Part shown: piece after piece, positions 16,406 to 25,119 of the stretch | How positions within the stretch are numbered: the first letter of the stretch is position 1 | Layout: each line of letters opens with the position of its first letter | NCBI GenBank assembly: GCA_934444765.1 | Contig: CAKSDC010000019.1 | Coordinates: forward strand, 1 to 42,470 | DNA length: 42,470 bases | From: an uncultured Oscillospiraceae bacterium | GTDB lineage: Bacteria; Bacillota; Clostridia; Oscillospirales; Ruminococcaceae | Direction: 5' to 3' | The notes under the pieces: model-generated | What the model saw: only the letters and a program-made list of their open reading frames with translations | What the model was told of the DNA's origin: nothing | The model's database searches: none | Made by a program: the position numbers and the translations under genes

Positions 16406-17680
16406 ATGCTAAATGACAGTTTACCTAAAACTAAATCGTGGAGTAGGTTGGATAATGCAGGTAAAATATTCCCTGCTACTATGGAAAAGACAGATACTCG
16501 TGTATTTAGGTTCTATTGCGAACTTAACGAGGAAGTTATTCCCGAAGTGTTACAGTCTGCCGTAGAGTATACTTTGGAATACTTTCCTAACTTTAAAATG
16601 ATTATGCGTAAGGGTGTATTTTGGTACTACTTAGAAGAAAGTGACTTAGTTCCTAAAGTAACTTTAGAAAATACTTCAGTCTGTTCTGCTATATATGATG
16701 ATAACAGAAGAAACTTACTGTTTAACGTTACGTACTATCACAACAGAATTAACTTAGAAGTGTATCACGTTATAACGGACGGTACAGGTGCTTTGCAGTT
16801 TTTGAAGAATTTGGTATCTAACTATATAGTTTCGGCTCATACTGATGAGTTTAAAGATACTCTACCTATTATAGACGACTATTCCACTACCGAACGTAAC
16901 GCCGATAGCTTTAGAAAGTACTATCAAAAGAATAAGAAGTCTAAAAAGATATCTTTAAAGCGTGCGTATAATCTAAAAATGGAACATAACGGATATGAAA
17001 CTATTCAGATTATCGAAGGGATAGTATCTACTAAACAGGTTATTCAGTTAGCACATAAGTATAATACTACTCTTACGGTGTATTTAACTGCTATATTTAT
17101 AGAGGCTATTCACAAAGAGATGACCATTCAACAGACTAAGCATCCAGTAGTAATTATGGTACCTGTAAATTTGAGAAGATACTTTCCTTCCGCTACGGCA
17201 AGAAACTTTTTTGGTATGATACAAATATCTTACGACTTTAGAACTCGTGACGGCTCTTTGGAAGATATAATATCGGAAGTAAACCGACTATTTAAACAGG
17301 AACTCACCAAAGAAAGGTTAGTAATTAGAATGAACGATTGTGCAGAGTTAGAACACAATCCATTAGTTAAAATAGTTCCAAGACCTATTAAAAATGTGGT
17401 TCTACGCTTTAGTAGGCACATAAACGACCTTAGACAGACCGCCGTAATATCTAATATAGGCAAGGTTACTATGCCTACAGAGATTGAAGACTATATTAAT
17501 ACTTTTGGTGTGTTAATAAGTACTCTTAGATTGGAACTATGCGTATGTTCTTATAAGGATAACTTACAGATAGGTTTTGCATCTTCTTTTGTTAGTACCG
17601 ATATACAAAAAAACTTCTTTAGAACGTTATCTTCTAACGGTGTAGAAGTTCAAATTCGTACTAACGACTATTACGCTTAA
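16406..17680 (+). CDS. Alcohol acetyltransferase / condensation-type acyltransferase
   Basis: A 424-residue protein of the chloramphenicol acetyltransferase/condensation fold. The active-site motif HxxxDG is present as YHVITDGTGA (near residue 120). A second conserved patch is PVVIMVPVNLRRYFPSATARNFFG (near 250), as in alcohol acetyltransferase and wax-ester-type enzymes. It is expected to move an acyl group from acyl-CoA or a carrier to an alcohol; the substrate is unknown. An AAAGG lies about 12 bases before the ATG. It follows the esterase gene closely and is followed after 25 bases by a HAD phosphatase, so the three are probably one operon. Confidence 0.8.
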   Translation: MLNDSLPKTKSWSRLDNAGKIFPATMEKTDTRVFRFYCELNEEVIPEVLQSAVEYTLEYFPNFKMIMRKGVFWYYLEESDLVPKVTLENTSVCSAIYDDNRRNLLFNVTYYHNRINLEVYHVITDGTGALQFLKNLVSNYIVSAHTDEFKDTLPIIDDYSTTERNADSFRKYYQKNKKSKKISLKRAYNLKMEHNGYETIQIIEGIVSTKQVIQLAHKYNTTLTVYLTAIFIEAIHKEMTIQQTKHPVVIMVPVNLRRYFPSATARNFFGMIQISYDFRTRDGSLEDIISEVNRLFKQELTKERLVIRMNDCAELEHNPLVKIVPRPIKNVVLRFSRHINDLRQTAVISNIGKVTMPTEIEDYINTFGVLISTLRLELCVCSYKDNLQIGFASSFVSTDIQKNFFRTLSSNGVEVQIRTNDYYA

Positions 17681-17705
17681 TACTTATATTGGAGGATTTT
17701 ATATT

Positions 17706-18362
17706 ATGAAGAGTTACAAAGCAGTACTGTTCGATTTAGACGGCACTCTAATAGATACTTCTAAGGGTGTTATAGATTGCATCAAGTTGACTATAGACGC
17801 TTTAAAACTAAAGCCACTATCTATGGACGCTATACTAAGATTTATAGGTCCACCTTTGCAGTACTCTTTTGAAAAAGAGTGTAACCTTACAGGTTCTGAT
17901 ATAGACTTGGCAGTAAAGACTTTCCGTACATTCTATACAGGCGATAATCTATTCAACGTTGAAATATACGGTGGCATATTTGAACTGTTGGAACTATTAA
18001 AGTCTAATAATATCATGGTGGCAGTGGCTACATACAAACAAGAGGCTTTTGCTAATACTCTATTGGAACACGTTGGAATAGCTAAGTATTGCGACTATAT
18101 ATACGGTTCGGATAAAGAAGGACTTTTAACTAAAGCCGATATAGTCCAAAAGTGTATAGACTCTTTTGGTGTGGATAACTCTAACGTAGTACTAATAGGC
18201 GATAGCAGTTACGACGCTATAGGTTCTAAAAACGTTAATGTGGACTTTATAGCCGTTACGTATGGCTTTGGATTTAAGTCCACTGACGATGCTATGCAAT
18301 ATAACAACGTATACGTTGCTGATACTGTCTATGATATTATTAGAGTGTTAAACCTTAAATAG
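17706..18362 (+). CDS. HAD family phosphatase (phosphoglycolate phosphatase-like)
   Basis: A 218-residue haloacid-dehalogenase hydrolase with all four motifs: DLDGTLIDT (I, nucleophile Asp near residue 10), the Thr in VAVATYKQ (II), Lys in SDKEGLLTKADIV (III) and GDSSYDAIGS (IV). A helical C1 cap follows motif I, as in Gph/PpaX. Substrates may be phosphoglycolate, pyrophosphate or sugar phosphates. GGAGG precedes the ATG by 11 bases. It is the last gene of the esterase/acyltransferase run, with no clear terminator before the pgk promoter. Confidence 0.88.
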   Translation: MKSYKAVLFDLDGTLIDTSKGVIDCIKLTIDALKLKPLSMDAILRFIGPPLQYSFEKECNLTGSDIDLAVKTFRTFYTGDNLFNVEIYGGIFELLELLKSNNIMVAVATYKQEAFANTLLEHVGIAKYCDYIYGSDKEGLLTKADIVQKCIDSFGVDNSNVVLIGDSSYDAIGSKNVNVDFIAVTYGFGFKSTDDAMQYNNVYVADTVYDIIRVLNLK

Positions 18363-18426
18363 TAACGTATCTACGTCGTACACTAATTTGTACTTTAAAA
18401 AATTACAGAAAAAGTAGAAAAACTAC

Positions 18427-18455
18427 TTGAAAAATGTTCAAAAATAGTATACAAT
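18427..18455 (+). promoter_or_regulatory. Promoter of the pgk-tpiA-gpmI cluster
   Basis: TTGAAA (18427-18432), 17 bp, TACAAT (18450-18455), in an A-rich region that could act as an UP element. The leader is about 54 bases. No CggR or CRE operator was recognised. Confidence 0.75.
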
Positions 18456-18515
18456 AAAAGTGTCGGGCATAGCGACGTTCAAATATTAATTTTTTTGAAA
18501 GGAAGTCATACAATT

Positions 18516-19733
18516 ATGGCAAGTTTAAACAAAGTTACAGTTGATGATATTAATGTAAAGGGCAAAAAGGTTCTTGTTAGATGCGACTTTAACGTTCCTC
18601 TAAAGGATGGCGTTATTACTAACGATAACAGAATTCAAGCTGCACTACCTACTATCAAGAAGCTATTAGCAGACGGTGGTAAGGTTATCCTTTGCTCTCA
18701 CCTTGGTAAGCCAAAGAACGGTCCAGAAGATAAGTTCTCTTTAGCTCCAGTAGCTAAGAGATTACAAGAAGTTCTTCCAGATACTAAGGTAGTATTTGCT
18801 AAAGACGATACTGTAGTTGGTGAAAACGCTAAAAAGGCAGTAGCCGAAATGAACGACGGCGAAGTAGTACTACTTGAAAACACTCGTTTCCGTGGTGCTG
18901 AAGAAACTAAGAACGGCGAAGAATTTAGCAAGGAATTAGCTTCTTTATGTGACGTATTCGTTATGGACGCTTTTGGTTCTGCTCATAGAGCTCATGCTTC
19001 CACTGAAGGTGTTACTAAGTTTGTTAAAGAAACTGCAGTAGGTTACTTAATGCAAAAGGAAATTAAGTATCTTGGTAATGCAGTAGAAGTTCCTGTAAGA
19101 CCTTTTGTTGCTATCCTTGGTGGTGCTAAGGTTGCTGATAAGCTAAACGTTATTTCTAACCTAATTGAAAAGTGCGATACTTTAATCATCGGTGGTGGTA
19201 TGGCTTATACATTCCTAAAGGCTAAGGGTTACGAAGTAGGTACTTCTTTAGTAGACGATACTAAGATTGAATACTGTAAGGAAATGCTCGCTAAGGCTCA
19301 AGCTAATGGCAAGCAACTACTACTTCCTGTAGATACTGCTGTAGCAGGTTCTTTCCCTAACCCTATAGACGCTGAAATAGACGTTGACTACGTAGACTCC
19401 GATAGCATTCCAGCTGACAAGATGGGCTTAGATATCGGTCCTAAGACTTGCGAACTATTTGCTAACGCTGTTAAGTCCGCTAAGACTGTAGTTTGGAACG
19501 GTCCTATGGGCGTATTCGAAAACCCTGTATTAGCTAAGGGTACTATTGCAGTAGCTCAGGCTTTAGCTGATACCGACGCTACTACTATTATCGGTGGTGG
19601 TGACTCCGCAGCTGCAGTTATGCAACTTGGTTTTGCTGACAAGATGAGCCATATCTCTACTGGTGGCGGTGCTTCTCTTGAATACCTTGAAGGTAAGGTT
19701 CTACCTGGTGTAGCTGCTATTGCTGAAAAGTAA
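18516..19733 (+). CDS. pgk: Phosphoglycerate kinase
   Basis: A 405-residue monomeric kinase of lower glycolysis (1,3-bisphosphoglycerate + ADP to 3-phosphoglycerate + ATP). It has RCDFNVPLKDG, the HLGKP loop, MDAFGSAHRAHAST and the C-terminal nucleotide loop GPMGVFE with IIGGGDSAAAV and STGGGASLEYLEGK. ATG 18516 follows GAAAGGA (18497-18503). Codon use is strongly biased (AAG, GGT, GCT), more so than in the neighbours, as expected for a highly expressed gene. First gene of the glycolytic cluster. Confidence 0.98.
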   Translation: MASLNKVTVDDINVKGKKVLVRCDFNVPLKDGVITNDNRIQAALPTIKKLLADGGKVILCSHLGKPKNGPEDKFSLAPVAKRLQEVLPDTKVVFAKDDTVVGENAKKAVAEMNDGEVVLLENTRFRGAEETKNGEEFSKELASLCDVFVMDAFGSAHRAHASTEGVTKFVKETAVGYLMQKEIKYLGNAVEVPVRPFVAILGGAKVADKLNVISNLIEKCDTLIIGGGMAYTFLKAKGYEVGTSLVDDTKIEYCKEMLAKAQANGKQLLLPVDTAVAGSFPNPIDAEIDVDYVDSDSIPADKMGLDIGPKTCELFANAVKSAKTVVWNGPMGVFENPVLAKGTIAVAQALADTDATTIIGGGDSAAAVMQLGFADKMSHISTGGGASLEYLEGKVLPGVAAIAEK

Positions 19734-19755
19734 TATACACTTAAACTGATATTAT

Positions 19756-19782
19756 GGGTGGATTATTATACATTTTCCACCC
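19756..19782 (+). terminator. Weak hairpin after pgk
   Basis: Seven-bp stem GGGTGGA/TCCACCC with a 13-base loop and no T run. It is probably an attenuating or mRNA-processing hairpin rather than a full terminator. Confidence 0.4.
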
Positions 19783-19827
19783 TAATTAAGATTGACTATG
19801 TACTACGTTTTGAGGTGATGTTATACT

Positions 19828-20013
19828 ATGTTATTAAAGTTATTAAAAGATAAAAAGAATACCCCTATATTGATTTCGTTTTTAATAGGCGTGGTGTTCG
19901 GATTTATAGTAGCTCCGGCTAAAAAAGGAGTTACTATTGGTAGCTATAATGGAAGTTATAACGGTATGGGTACTATACCTAAGACTAAAAAGCCTCAAAA
20001 TATAGACGATTAG
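19828..20013 (+). CDS. Small single-pass membrane protein
   Basis: A 61-residue hypothetical protein. A basic N-terminus (MLLKLLKDKKN) precedes one membrane helix (TPILISFLIGVVFGFIVAP), then a Gly/Tyr/Ser segment with the repeat GSYNGSYNG and a Lys-rich tail. A GAGGTGAT site lies 5-9 bases before ATG 19828. It sits between pgk and tpiA, with 24 bases to the tpiA start. I know no family for it; its place in the cluster gives no function. Confidence 0.65.
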   Translation: MLLKLLKDKKNTPILISFLIGVVFGFIVAPAKKGVTIGSYNGSYNGMGTIPKTKKPQNIDD

Positions 20014-20037
20014 CATATATTGGAGGATTTTAATACT

Positions 20038-20805
20038 ATGAATAAATCATTAAGACAAGCTATTATTGCTGGTAACTGGAAGATGAACAAGAACCGTAAG
20101 GAAGCTAAGGAACTAATCGAGGCTTTAAAGCCTATCGCTAAGGATAAGACTTGTGGCGTTATTATATGCGTTCCTTATACTAACTTAGAAACTGCTCTAA
20201 CTTTAACAGAAGGTACTAACATCAAGGTTGGTGCTGAAAACTGTCACTTTGAAAAGAGTGGTGCTTTTACTGGCGAAATCTCTGCCGATATGCTTACCGA
20301 AATGGGCGTTGAATACGTTATTATCGGTCACTCCGAAAGAAGACAATACTTCGGCGAAACTGACGTTACTGTAAACAAGAGACTTCTTGCAGGCTTAGAA
20401 GCTGGCTTAAAGGTTATCCTTTGTGTAGGCGAAACTCTTGAAGAAAGAGAACAAGGCATTACTGAAGAAGTAGTAGCTAAGCAAGTTAAGGTTGCTCTAT
20501 TAGGTACTTGCGAAAAGTGCATAAAGAACGTTATTATAGCTTACGAACCAGTTTGGGCTATAGGTACTGGTAAGACTGCTACTGCTGACCAAGCAGAAGA
20601 AGTTTGTGCTTTTATCAGAAAGACTGTTGAAGGTCTATTCAATAAGGAAGTAGCTGACGGTATGACTATCCAATACGGCGGTTCTATGAACGAAAAGAAC
20701 TGTGCTGAACTTCTTTCTAAGGAAGATATCGATGGCGGTCTAATCGGTGGTGCTTCTTTAGTAGCTGAAAAATTTGGCGTTCTTCTTGAAGAAGCAAGCA
20801 AGTAA
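20038..20805 (+). CDS. tpiA: Triosephosphate isomerase
   Basis: A 255-residue TIM barrel that interconverts dihydroxyacetone phosphate and glyceraldehyde 3-phosphate. Visible residues are Asn/Lys in NWKMNK, the electrophile His in GHSERR, the catalytic Glu in YEPVWAIGTGKTA (flexible loop 6), and phosphate-binding YGGSM and GGLIGGASL. ATG 20038 is 12 bases after TTGGAGG (20020-20026); the TTG at 20020 is part of the ribosome site, not the start. It is the third gene of the cluster. Confidence 0.98.
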   Translation: MNKSLRQAIIAGNWKMNKNRKEAKELIEALKPIAKDKTCGVIICVPYTNLETALTLTEGTNIKVGAENCHFEKSGAFTGEISADMLTEMGVEYVIIGHSERRQYFGETDVTVNKRLLAGLEAGLKVILCVGETLEEREQGITEEVVAKQVKVALLGTCEKCIKNVIIAYEPVWAIGTGKTATADQAEEVCAFIRKTVEGLFNKEVADGMTIQYGGSMNEKNCAELLSKEDIDGGLIGGASLVAEKFGVLLEEASK

Positions 20806-20824
20806 TTTAATTAACTATACATCT

Positions 20825-20845
20825 TGGGCGAACACTGTTCGCCCA
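20825..20845 (+). terminator. Hairpin between tpiA and gpmI
   Basis: Nine-bp GC-rich stem TGGGCGAAC/GTTCGCCCA with a 3-base loop. The following TTCTAAAAT is too T-poor for a strong terminator, so partial attenuation or mRNA processing is likely. Confidence 0.5.
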
Positions 20846-20873
20846 TTCTAAAATAAGAAAGGATTTGTACACT

Positions 20874-22394
20874 ATGAGTAAAAAACCTGTTGCATTAATC
20901 ATTATGGACGGATTTGGTATTGCTCCTGCTACCGAAGGTAACGCTATAACTTCCGCTAAAAAACCTTACTTAGATAAGTATTTTAAAGAATGCCCTAATA
21001 CTACTATTGGTGCAAGCGGTATGTGTGTAGGTCTTCCAGATGGTCAAATGGGTAACTCCGAAGTAGGTCATACTAATATCGGTGCAGGTAGAATAGTATA
21101 TCAAGAACTTACCAGAATTACTAAGGCTATCCAAGAAGGTACTATTAAACAGAACGAAGCTATTCTTGACGCTATTCAAAACGTTAAAGATAACAACTCC
21201 GCTCTACATCTTATGGGATTACTTTCAAGCGGTGGTGTTCATAGCCATAATACTCACCTATACGGACTACTTCAAATGGCTAAGGATATGGGCGTAGAAA
21301 AAGTATACGTTCACTGCTTTATGGACGGTCGTGACGTTCCTCCTTCAAGTGGTAAAGACTTTGTTAAGGAACTCTGCGACAAGATGAAAGAAGTCGGTGT
21401 CGGTGAAGTTGCTACTATCAGTGGTCGTTACTACGCTATGGACAGAGACAACAACTGGGATAGAGTTCAAAAAACTTACGACGCTATGGTAAACGGTGTA
21501 GGCGAATACTTCGATTGCCCTGTAGACGCTATGCAAAAGTCCTATGATAACGGCGTAACTGACGAATTTGTTATTCCTTGCATATGCAATAAGGATGCTA
21601 AAGTTACTTCTAAGGATAGCTTAATATTCTTTAACTTCCGTCCTGACAGAGCAAGAGAAATTACAAGAACTTTTGTAGATGATAAGTTCACTGGTTTCGA
21701 TAGAGAATACTTAGGTCTAAAGTTTGTATGCTTCACTCAATACGACGCTACTATGCCTAACGTTGAAGTAGCTTTTAAACCTCAATCTTTAGACAATACT
21801 TTTGGTGAGTATATTTCCGATAAGGGTTTAACTCAACTAAGAATTGCTGAAACTGAAAAGTATGCACACGTAACGTTCTTCTTTAACGGTGGTGTTGAAA
21901 AACAGTATCCTAACGAAGATAGAATATTAGTTAAGTCCCCTAAGGAAGTTCCTACTTACGACTTAAAGCCTTCTATGTCCGCTTATGAAGTAGCTACTAA
22001 AGCCGTTAATGCTATGCTATCCGATAAGTATGACGTTATGATACTAAATTTCGCTAACTGCGATATGGTAGGTCATACTGGTGTGTTCAACTCCGCTGTA
22101 GAGGCTGTAGAAGCTGTAGATACTTGCGTAGGTGCTGTAGTAGATACTATTACAAGCAAGGGCGGTGTAGCATTTATTACTGCTGACCATGGTAACGCAG
22201 ATAAGATGCTCGCTGATGACGGAAAGTCTCCATTTACTGCACATACTACTAACGTAGTACCATTTATAGTAGTAGGTAAAGATTGCAAACTTCGTGAAGG
22301 TGGCGTATTAGCCGATATTGCTCCTACTATGTTAAAGGTATTAGACTTACCTCAACCTGAAGAGATGACTGGTAAGTCTATAATAGTAGACTAA
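20874..22394 (+). CDS. gpmI: 2,3-bisphosphoglycerate-independent phosphoglycerate mutase
   Basis: A 506-residue alkaline-phosphatase-superfamily mutase (3-phosphoglycerate to 2-phosphoglycerate) that needs Mn2+. Metal ligands and nucleophile are visible: MDGFG, the Ser in GNSEVGHTNIG, HCFMDGRDVPP, NFRPDRARE, NCDMVGHTG and TADHGNAD. The length is normal. ATG 20874 follows GAAAGGA; the upstream in-frame TTG at 20865 is within that site. It ends the glycolytic cluster and is followed by a strong terminator. Confidence 0.98.
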   Translation: MSKKPVALIIMDGFGIAPATEGNAITSAKKPYLDKYFKECPNTTIGASGMCVGLPDGQMGNSEVGHTNIGAGRIVYQELTRITKAIQEGTIKQNEAILDAIQNVKDNNSALHLMGLLSSGGVHSHNTHLYGLLQMAKDMGVEKVYVHCFMDGRDVPPSSGKDFVKELCDKMKEVGVGEVATISGRYYAMDRDNNWDRVQKTYDAMVNGVGEYFDCPVDAMQKSYDNGVTDEFVIPCICNKDAKVTSKDSLIFFNFRPDRAREITRTFVDDKFTGFDREYLGLKFVCFTQYDATMPNVEVAFKPQSLDNTFGEYISDKGLTQLRIAETEKYAHVTFFFNGGVEKQYPNEDRILVKSPKEVPTYDLKPSMSAYEVATKAVNAMLSDKYDVMILNFANCDMVGHTGVFNSAVEAVEAVDTCVGAVVDTITSKGGVAFITADHGNADKMLADDGKSPFTAHTTNVVPFIVVGKDCKLREGGVLADIAPTMLKVLDLPQPEEMTGKSIIVD

Positions 22395-22426
22395 TATAGT
22401 TAGCATCTAACTATAAATATATAACT

Positions 22427-22466
22427 ATAGCGAATGGACATATTAAGTCTATTCGCTATGTTTTTT
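22427..22466 (+). terminator. Terminator of the glycolytic cluster
   Basis: Thirteen-bp stem ATAGCGAATGGAC/GTCTATTCGCTAT (one G-U pair; 22427-22439 with 22447-22459), then GTTTTTT. The convergent GGDEF gene ends at 22487. Confidence 0.88.
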
Positions 22467-22486
22467 GTTACTATATTTTTTAGTAT

Positions 22487-24457
22487 CTATCTTCTGCGAT
22501 TGTATTTATGAGTCTCTTTTTCTTTGTACATATATTCATCTGCTATCTTTATTAAGTCGTCTATTACTATATCGTGTACTGATAGTACTTTAGTACAGTA
22601 TATTCCACAACTTGCTTGAACCTTGTAAGGTTTTTGTGAGTTGTTATTGTAATAGTCTAAGCAATCTTTTAGTCTGTTTACGTACTGTTTAGCGTGTTCT
22701 TGAGTTTCGCAACAACCAGCGACCATGTATTCATCGCCACCAAAACGAGCTACTACTTCGTCGTTAACTGCTATGGAACTTAACGTCTTAGCTACGGTAG
22801 TTATAGCGTTATCGCCTTCTTTGTGACCGTAGATATCGTTTATAGGTTTAAGACCGTCTAAGTCTACGGATATTACCATTAATAGTTTATCTTGAGAGTG
22901 ACACTTATACACCAATTGAGGTATATATTGATAGAAACCACGTCTGTTATAGATGTTAGTTAATGGGTCGTGAATGTACATATTCTGTAGATGTTGGACA
23001 GTATACTGTAGTTCGCTTTGTACTCGTGAATTTTCCAATAGTATGGAAATATTCATAATTAGTATATCAAGGTCGAATATATAGCCATCAAAAAAGTCAT
23101 TGTAAGTAGTGGCTATGTAACCGATAGCTCTATCTTGATAGTGCAATGGATAGAACATTATGGATACGTTATCTTTATTCATTTCGTTTTCAAAGTCAGG
23201 TAGCATAGTATAAGAGTCGAATAGACCTTTAGGTTCTAATATTTTAGCGTCTTCATTTTCACCTTCACGATATATTACACAGTTCATCTTTCTATCGTAG
23301 CCGTTAATTATGTATGAATTTTTAGTAGGAAGTCTATCTTCTATAGTACCTATATCGCTTAGATAGGTTTCACATATACACACCCAAACCTTATTAGACC
23401 AAAATCTTAGAATGTAAGGTTCCAATCGTGATATCGTTTCTATTAGAGAAGATGCTCCTGTTACCTGTTCTATCATTTTGATGTTCTTTTCAAAGAATGT
23501 ATTTTTAAAGTCTATCTTCATGTATAGATTGTGTTTTAATTTGTTATCGGTATTAAACTCTATAGGTACGCAACCACAAGAGTTGGTATATAGTATTTCA
23601 CTTTCTATAGTAGTTTCCCCGCTATAGTCGGTAATAGAGTCGTCGTTTAAAAAGTTGAGCATAACTTCCACTGCTTTTGTAGAAGCACCTTTTAAGTTAA
23701 GTCTTGCAGTAGTAATTTTAGGGGAGTAGTTTACAGCCTCTATAATTCCGTCAAGACCTGTTACTAATACGTCTTTAGGAACAGAAAAGCCCAGTTCTTG
23801 AACTCCTTCACATACGCCTATTGCCATGCTATCGTTAGCACATATAAAAGCCTCTGGCAATTCATGATGTTTGTTATAGTATTCTTTTACACAGTTGGCA
23901 GCGGTAGTATTCCAAAACCAACCGTTAGCAGTTCTTTCCTCTTCGTACGGGATGTTGTGTTCTAATAACGCTCTTTTGTAAGCGTTCTTTCTTTCATTAG
24001 CTATGTCGTTATCGTCTGGACCACCTATAAAGTTGATTTTAGTCTTATGGTGACATTCTATAACGTGTTTGGTTAGAGTATATATACAGTCCGCATAGCC
24101 TAATAAGATGTTAAACGCACCGTTTAGGTGTCCGTCTATGGAAACTAATGGCAGATTGTTTTGGATACAGTTTTTTCTGATATTTTCTACACTATCTGGA
24201 CACTTAATACTCATAGGAGATATTATTACACCGTCTATTAAGTTGTAGTTTATTAGATTATATATGTTAAAGTCGCCTATTTCGTTAGTGCCTCCAAAGT
24301 AGCAGTTTGAAAAGGCTTGAAATAGTAATACCTTTACGTCGTTTTTTTGCAACATCTTAGATACAACGTCTATTATTATACTTTGATATTCTGCATCTTT
24401 ACCGCCTACACATAGTGCTATTACTTTTCGACACTCTTTTTTATTATAGTTTTTCAA
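22487..24457 (-). CDS. Diguanylate cyclase with a LacI-type ligand-binding sensor domain
   Basis: About 656 residues. Residues 10-290 form a periplasmic-binding-protein fold of the LacI effector-binding type (SIDGHLNGAFN, FICANDSMAIGVCEGVQELG, VPKDVLVTGLDG), without a DNA-binding domain, signal peptide or membrane helix, so the sensor should be cytosolic. Residues 310-480 look GAF-like, and LQYTVQHLQNMYIHDPLTNIYNRRGF leads into a GGDEF domain with RFGGDEYMVAG (GGDEY, compatible with activity). No RxxD inhibitory site is at the usual place. I infer that a sugar or nucleoside ligand controls c-di-GMP synthesis. The start is TTG 24457, eight bases after GGGGG; the ATG at 24472 is within that site. 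Confidence 0.87.
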   Translation of the reverse strand: MKNYNKKECRKVIALCVGGKDAEYQSIIIDVVSKMLQKNDVKVLLFQAFSNCYFGGTNEIGDFNIYNLINYNLIDGVIISPMSIKCPDSVENIRKNCIQNNLPLVSIDGHLNGAFNILLGYADCIYTLTKHVIECHHKTKINFIGGPDDNDIANERKNAYKRALLEHNIPYEEERTANGWFWNTTAANCVKEYYNKHHELPEAFICANDSMAIGVCEGVQELGFSVPKDVLVTGLDGIIEAVNYSPKITTARLNLKGASTKAVEVMLNFLNDDSITDYSGETTIESEILYTNSCGCVPIEFNTDNKLKHNLYMKIDFKNTFFEKNIKMIEQVTGASSLIETISRLEPYILRFWSNKVWVCICETYLSDIGTIEDRLPTKNSYIINGYDRKMNCVIYREGENEDAKILEPKGLFDSYTMLPDFENEMNKDNVSIMFYPLHYQDRAIGYIATTYNDFFDGYIFDLDILIMNISILLENSRVQSELQYTVQHLQNMYIHDPLTNIYNRRGFYQYIPQLVYKCHSQDKLLMVISVDLDGLKPINDIYGHKEGDNAITTVAKTLSSIAVNDEVVARFGGDEYMVAGCCETQEHAKQYVNRLKDCLDYYNNNSQKPYKVQASCGIYCTKVLSVHDIVIDDLIKIADEYMYKEKETHKYNRRR

Positions 24458-24601
24458 TTTAAAATCCCCCATTAGATAACGAAATCTTTCTGTAATAATT
24501 ATATCATATTTTTGAGTAAAAGTATGTATTTTTTGTGAACTTTTTCAAGTATTGCCCAAATATAGTATCACAAATTAGTGATAATAGTATTATACTTTCG
24601 A

Positions 24602-24630
24602 TTGCAACTTCTCTAAAAAAATGGTATAAT
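24602..24630 (+). promoter_or_regulatory. SigA promoter of the DUF2809 gene
   Basis: TTGCAA (24602-24607), 17 bp, TATAAT (24625-24630). Confidence 0.78.
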
Positions 24631-24664
24631 ATTCATATAACTATTAAACGAAAAGAGGGAGAAT

Positions 24665-25048
24665 TTGAAGTTCTACAAAAATCATACCAGAACGTTCTAT
24701 TTGATATCTACTATAATACTAATACTATTAGAAGTTTTAATAGCCGTATATTCTACTGGCTATATTAGATACTACTTCGGCGATATATTAGTAGTATCGG
24801 TGATATACTGCTTAGTTAGAGTGATAGTTCCTAAAAAGTTTAAACTTATGCCCGTGTATATATTAGCATTTTCGGTATTAGTGGAGTTTTTTCAATACGT
24901 TCATATAGTAGATATTCTTAATATCAATAATAGCATATTAAGAACCATTATAGGTACTACGTTCTCATGGGGGGATATTCTATGCTACACTATAGGTACT
25001 ATTCCTATAAGTGTTTGGGAATACTATATCCGCAAAAAGTTAGACTAA
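24665..25048 (+). CDS. DUF2809 family membrane protein
   Basis: A 127-residue integral membrane protein with four hydrophobic segments. The pattern YYFGDILVVSVIY, FSVLVEFFQ and GTTFSWGDILCYTIG matches DUF2809, whose function is unknown. The likely start is TTG 24665, close behind AGAGGG (24654-24659); the spacing is short, and no better start is seen. It has its own promoter, and the next gene also has one. Confidence 0.82.
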   Translation: MKFYKNHTRTFYLISTIILILLEVLIAVYSTGYIRYYFGDILVVSVIYCLVRVIVPKKFKLMPVYILAFSVLVEFFQYVHIVDILNINNSILRTIIGTTFSWGDILCYTIGTIPISVWEYYIRKKLD

Positions 25049-25062
25049 GTGTACTATTTACA

Positions 25063-25091
25063 TTGCATTTGGTATTGATGTATGATATAAT
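25063..25091 (+). promoter_or_regulatory. SigA promoter of the zinc-ribbon membrane protein gene
   Basis: TTGCAT (25063-25068), 17 bp, TATAAT (25086-25091). Confidence 0.78.
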
Positions 25092-25119
25092 ATATCTATA
25101 AGGTGGTGAACTCTGTTAT

